Shown: positions 22,344-24,836 of the stretch, piece after piece | Position numbering within the stretch: the first letter of the stretch is position 1 | How the letters are laid out: every line of letters starts with the position of its first letter | From: a virus | Length of the DNA stretch: 24,836 nt | Reading direction: 5' to 3' (one strand) | Virus record (IMG/VR): IMGVR_UViG_3300000563_000025 | Location: 1 to 24,836 of that record | Made by a program: the position numbers and the translations under genes | The notes under the pieces: model-generated | Seen by the model: only the letters and a program-made list of their open reading frames with translations | What the model was told of the DNA's origin: nothing | Databases searched by the model: none

Positions 22344-24182
22344 ATGGCAAAAACTAATATAATTAAATTTGGAAGTAGAACTTTTAGTGAAATTAGGGGT
22401 GATTTAATTTCATATGTCAGACAAACATATCCTGAAATTATTAAAGATTTTACTGATTCTAGTGTTGGTGCAATGTTAATCGATATAAATGCTGGTGTTT
22501 CAAATAATTTATCATTTAACATAGACAGGTCGTTTCAAGAAACGCAATTAGAATATGCACAACAACGATCTGCAATATTAAACATAGCAAAAAACATGGG
22601 ATTTAATATTCCAACAAAAAGACCATCAGTTACTATCGCTGATTTTACTGTTTTAGTTCCTGTATTAAGTGATAAACCAGATCCATCATATTATCCAGTA
22701 TTAAATGCTGGTGCACAAATTGTTGGGGGTGGACATACTTTTGAAACAAGAGAACCAATTGATTGGAATTCACCAGTAAGTATATTAGGTGATCCAAACA
22801 GGTCAATTATACCAAATAAAGATTCAAATGGTATGATTGCTAGTTATAGTGTAACAAAAAGAGAGGTTGTTTTTAATGGTAGCACTACTATATTTAAAAA
22901 AGTAATTAATTCAGATAATATAAGACAATTCTTTTCATTTGTTTTGCCAGACAAAGGAATTATAGAAATAACTAGTATTATATTATTAGAAGGAACAAAT
23001 TATGCAGCAAACCCTTCACCAGAACAATTTAATAATCCAAAAGACAAATATTTTGAAGTAGATTATTTAGCACAACAAAAAGTGTTTGTTGAAGATTATA
23101 ATGCATCACAAATTGATCAAAATAGTACTGGTCTTAAAGTTGGAAAATGGGTTGATGTTACAAAGAAATTTATAAAAGAATTTACTCCAAATGGTTTTTG
23201 TAAACTAACATTTGGTTCTGGTGATGATGTTGATGCATTTAAAGAAGGATTTTTAAAAGAAGGTGTTACAAATAGAGCATTTTTGGATAATTATTTGAAT
23301 AATACTGCATTAGGTGAAAAATTAAAAGCAGGACATACTTTATTTGTTAGATATAGAATTGGTGGTGGAAGTGATTCTAATCTAGGTACGAATGTATTGA
23401 ATGATTTAGGATATTATCAATTAAATGTTCATGGTTCACGTCAGGACTATAATCAAAACGTTAAAAGAAGTTTATCTGTAACAAACCCAATTCCAGCTAT
23501 TGGTGGAAATGATGGTTTGTCGGTAGATCAAATAAGACAATTAGTAAAATATAATTTTGCAGCACAAGATAGAGGTGTGAATTTGAATGACTATTTATTG
23601 GAGGTGTATAAAATGCCCGGTAAGTTTGGTTCTCCCTTTAGAATTAAACCATATAAAGAAAACAACAAAGTAGTTATTTCTGTTTTAAATATTGGTTCAG
23701 ACGGAAAACTTTCAAATACAAGTAATTCGTTATTAAAAGAAAATATGACGGAATATTTAAGTCGTTCGAGAATGATTAATGATTATATTGAAGTTAAAGA
23801 TGGTAAAATATATAACATATCATTAGATATTGATATTTATGTCGATGATAGTAATGATAATGAAATTGCGAATAACGTAATAAATTTAGTAAAAGAATAT
23901 TTTGATATTAGAAAACACGAAATGAACGAAGATATTTTTCTTGGTAGACTTGAAAAAGAAATTTTGGATTTAAGTGGGGTAATTAATGTTATTGAAATTA
24001 AAGTCTTTAATAAAGTTGGTGGTAATTACTCTAATAATGTTACTTCACAAGAAATTTTAAATACAGATACTGGTGAGATTCGAATTACAAATAATACTAT
24101 ATATTCAACTAGAGATTCAATGTTTGAAATAAAATTTCCACAAAAAGATATTAGGGTTTTATTAAGAAAAAATGTTGGTTAA
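22344..24182 (+). CDS. 6: T4 gp6/gpJ-like baseplate wedge protein
   Basis: The 612-residue product begins with SRTFSEIRGDLISYVRQTYP and a DFTDSSVGAMLIDINA segment (36-50), typical of the N-terminal part of T4 gp6. At about 385-417 it has AIGGNDGLSVDQIRQLVKYN and then AAQDRGVNLNDY, the hallmark of the Baseplate_J family. The C-terminal part (about 425-612) has the alternating strand and helix pattern seen in the rest of this family. T4 gp6 is about 660 residues and forms the inner ring of the wedge with gp25. The gene follows the gp25-like gene by 9 bases and is followed by another tail gene after 6 bases. Confidence 0.92.
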   Translation: MAKTNIIKFGSRTFSEIRGDLISYVRQTYPEIIKDFTDSSVGAMLIDINAGVSNNLSFNIDRSFQETQLEYAQQRSAILNIAKNMGFNIPTKRPSVTIADFTVLVPVLSDKPDPSYYPVLNAGAQIVGGGHTFETREPIDWNSPVSILGDPNRSIIPNKDSNGMIASYSVTKREVVFNGSTTIFKKVINSDNIRQFFSFVLPDKGIIEITSIILLEGTNYAANPSPEQFNNPKDKYFEVDYLAQQKVFVEDYNASQIDQNSTGLKVGKWVDVTKKFIKEFTPNGFCKLTFGSGDDVDAFKEGFLKEGVTNRAFLDNYLNNTALGEKLKAGHTLFVRYRIGGGSDSNLGTNVLNDLGYYQLNVHGSRQDYNQNVKRSLSVTNPIPAIGGNDGLSVDQIRQLVKYNFAAQDRGVNLNDYLLEVYKMPGKFGSPFRIKPYKENNKVVISVLNIGSDGKLSNTSNSLLKENMTEYLSRSRMINDYIEVKDGKIYNISLDIDIYVDDSNDNEIANNVINLVKEYFDIRKHEMNEDIFLGRLEKEILDLSGVINVIEIKVFNKVGGNYSNNVTSQEILNTDTGEIRITNNTIYSTRDSMFEIKFPQKDIRVLLRKNVG

Positions 24183-24188
24183 AAATTT

Positions 24189-24836
24189 ATGGAAATTATT
24201 AAGAAAAAAATATTAAGAGCAACAAAAATAGAAGAAACTGAAAATAATAAATTTATTATTGTCCCAGATACCAGTGTAAACTATAATGTTAAATTTTTAT
24301 TGAGTTCCGAAGTTCGTGATTTAGGTTTTTTTGATTTAAGAATCGATCCTTACATTGAAACTAGACTTCCAGTGTATACTACAACAAAATCAATAAACTT
24401 TACAGGTGGAAAGGAAATTGAAAAATATGAATATGTTGATACGTATGGTATGCAATATAGAAGAAAAAATACAACAAATTGGATTACTGTAATATCACCA
24501 TTATCGTTAGATGGAATTCGATTAAAAATAAATACTTATGCGCAGATAATTGATGGCTTAAATTCAGATACATTATACGAGTTTCGTGCTTATATGAAAA
24601 TGAAGGAAGATTCAGATTATTTTGGTGCTGAGTATTTTGGTCAAATAGAAGAAGCAAGAACTTTGATACCAATTCCAACATATGAGTTGAAACTTATTGT
24701 AACTGGATCTGGTGGAGGACTTGTTAATATTGATGGTAGTGGTAATTATAGACATGGAACATATTATATTAGTATTAATGAAGACACTACAATTTCATTA
24801 CAAGTAGTTGATTCACATGGATGGGTGTTCGATAAA
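24189..24836 (+). CDS. Tail or baseplate protein with Fn3-like and InlB-repeat-like domains (3' end outside window)
   Basis: The frame starts at ATG 24189, six bases after the gp6-like stop, and stays open to the end of the window (216 codons). Residues about 25-65 are an unknown N-terminal part with VPDTSVNYNVKFLLSSEVRD. Residues about 65-138 look like a fibronectin type III or similar beta-sandwich, ending in LNSDTLYEFRAYMKM. From about 165 on, a second domain starts with YELKLIVTGSGGGLVNIDG and continues with GTYYISINEDTTISLQ and GWVFDK, the pattern of divergent InlB B-repeat domains found in surface and adhesion proteins. Its place next to the baseplate wedge genes suggests a peripheral baseplate or fibre-attachment protein that may contact the host surface. 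Confidence 0.78.
   Translation, partial: MEIIKKKILRATKIEETENNKFIIVPDTSVNYNVKFLLSSEVRDLGFFDLRIDPYIETRLPVYTTTKSINFTGGKEIEKYEYVDTYGMQYRRKNTTNWITVISPLSLDGIRLKINTYAQIIDGLNSDTLYEFRAYMKMKEDSDYFGAEYFGQIEEARTLIPIPTYELKLIVTGSGGGLVNIDGSGNYRHGTYYISINEDTTISLQVVDSHGWVFDK

Noticed and set aside
1-24836. tRNA genes, CRISPR arrays, insertion sequences
   Set aside because: No cloverleaf-like segments, regularly spaced repeats or transposase-like proteins were seen. The only clear long repeats are the coding duplication at 13156-13419 and the 24-base promoter copies.

Overview
The window looks like part of a large, very AT-rich genome of a tailed bacteriophage with a T4-like contractile tail (myovirus type). 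Every gene I can support is on the + strand. Genes are packed end to end or overlap by 1 to 17 bases, and no gene-free stretch exceeds about 145 bases. The host is probably a member of the Bacteroidota. The one host-type promoter (1251-1281) has the TTG / TAnnTTTG form of that phylum, and the starts lack Shine-Dalgarno sequences and instead have A-rich leaders. I saw no tRNA genes, CRISPR arrays or insertion sequences.

Layout. (1) Positions 1-1243 hold the tail end of an unknown gene, a small membrane protein and a small beta-rich protein. (2) Positions 1251-8795 are a replication-type operon: a HARP-like/SNF2 helicase split in its Walker A loop by a class 3 intein, a small unknown protein, a QueC-like PP-loop enzyme and a family B DNA polymerase. 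(3) From 8800 on the promoter type changes. Six exact copies and one variant of GTATTTAT followed by an A-rich run each lie 16-39 bases upstream of a start codon; I read these as the phage's late promoter. (4) Positions 8838-17591 combine unknown, probably virion-related proteins with a set of enzymes: a Nudix hydrolase fused to an unknown N-terminal domain, a WYL-like protein, a 1005-residue protein joining a CCA-adding-type nucleotidyltransferase to a 2H phosphoesterase, a PD-(D/E)XK-type nuclease, a HAD phosphatase resembling the Swiss-Army-Knife RNA repair HAD family, and a ParB-fold protein with an ADP-ribosyltransferase-like tail. (5) Positions 17608-21792 hold small unknown proteins and a GT-B glycosyltransferase, closed by a strong intrinsic terminator (21871-21904). 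(6) Positions 21936-24836 are the baseplate module: gp25-like wedge protein, gp6/J-like wedge protein, and the start of a tail protein with fibronectin-like and InlB-repeat-like domains.

The most interesting candidate system is the late enzyme cluster. The CCA-adding/2H fusion, with a SAK-like HAD phosphatase and a nuclease directly downstream, suggests repair of RNA (probably tRNA) ends damaged during infection. Its expression from late-type promoters raises the possibility that the enzymes are packaged and injected. These functions are inferences from motifs; no database search was possible.
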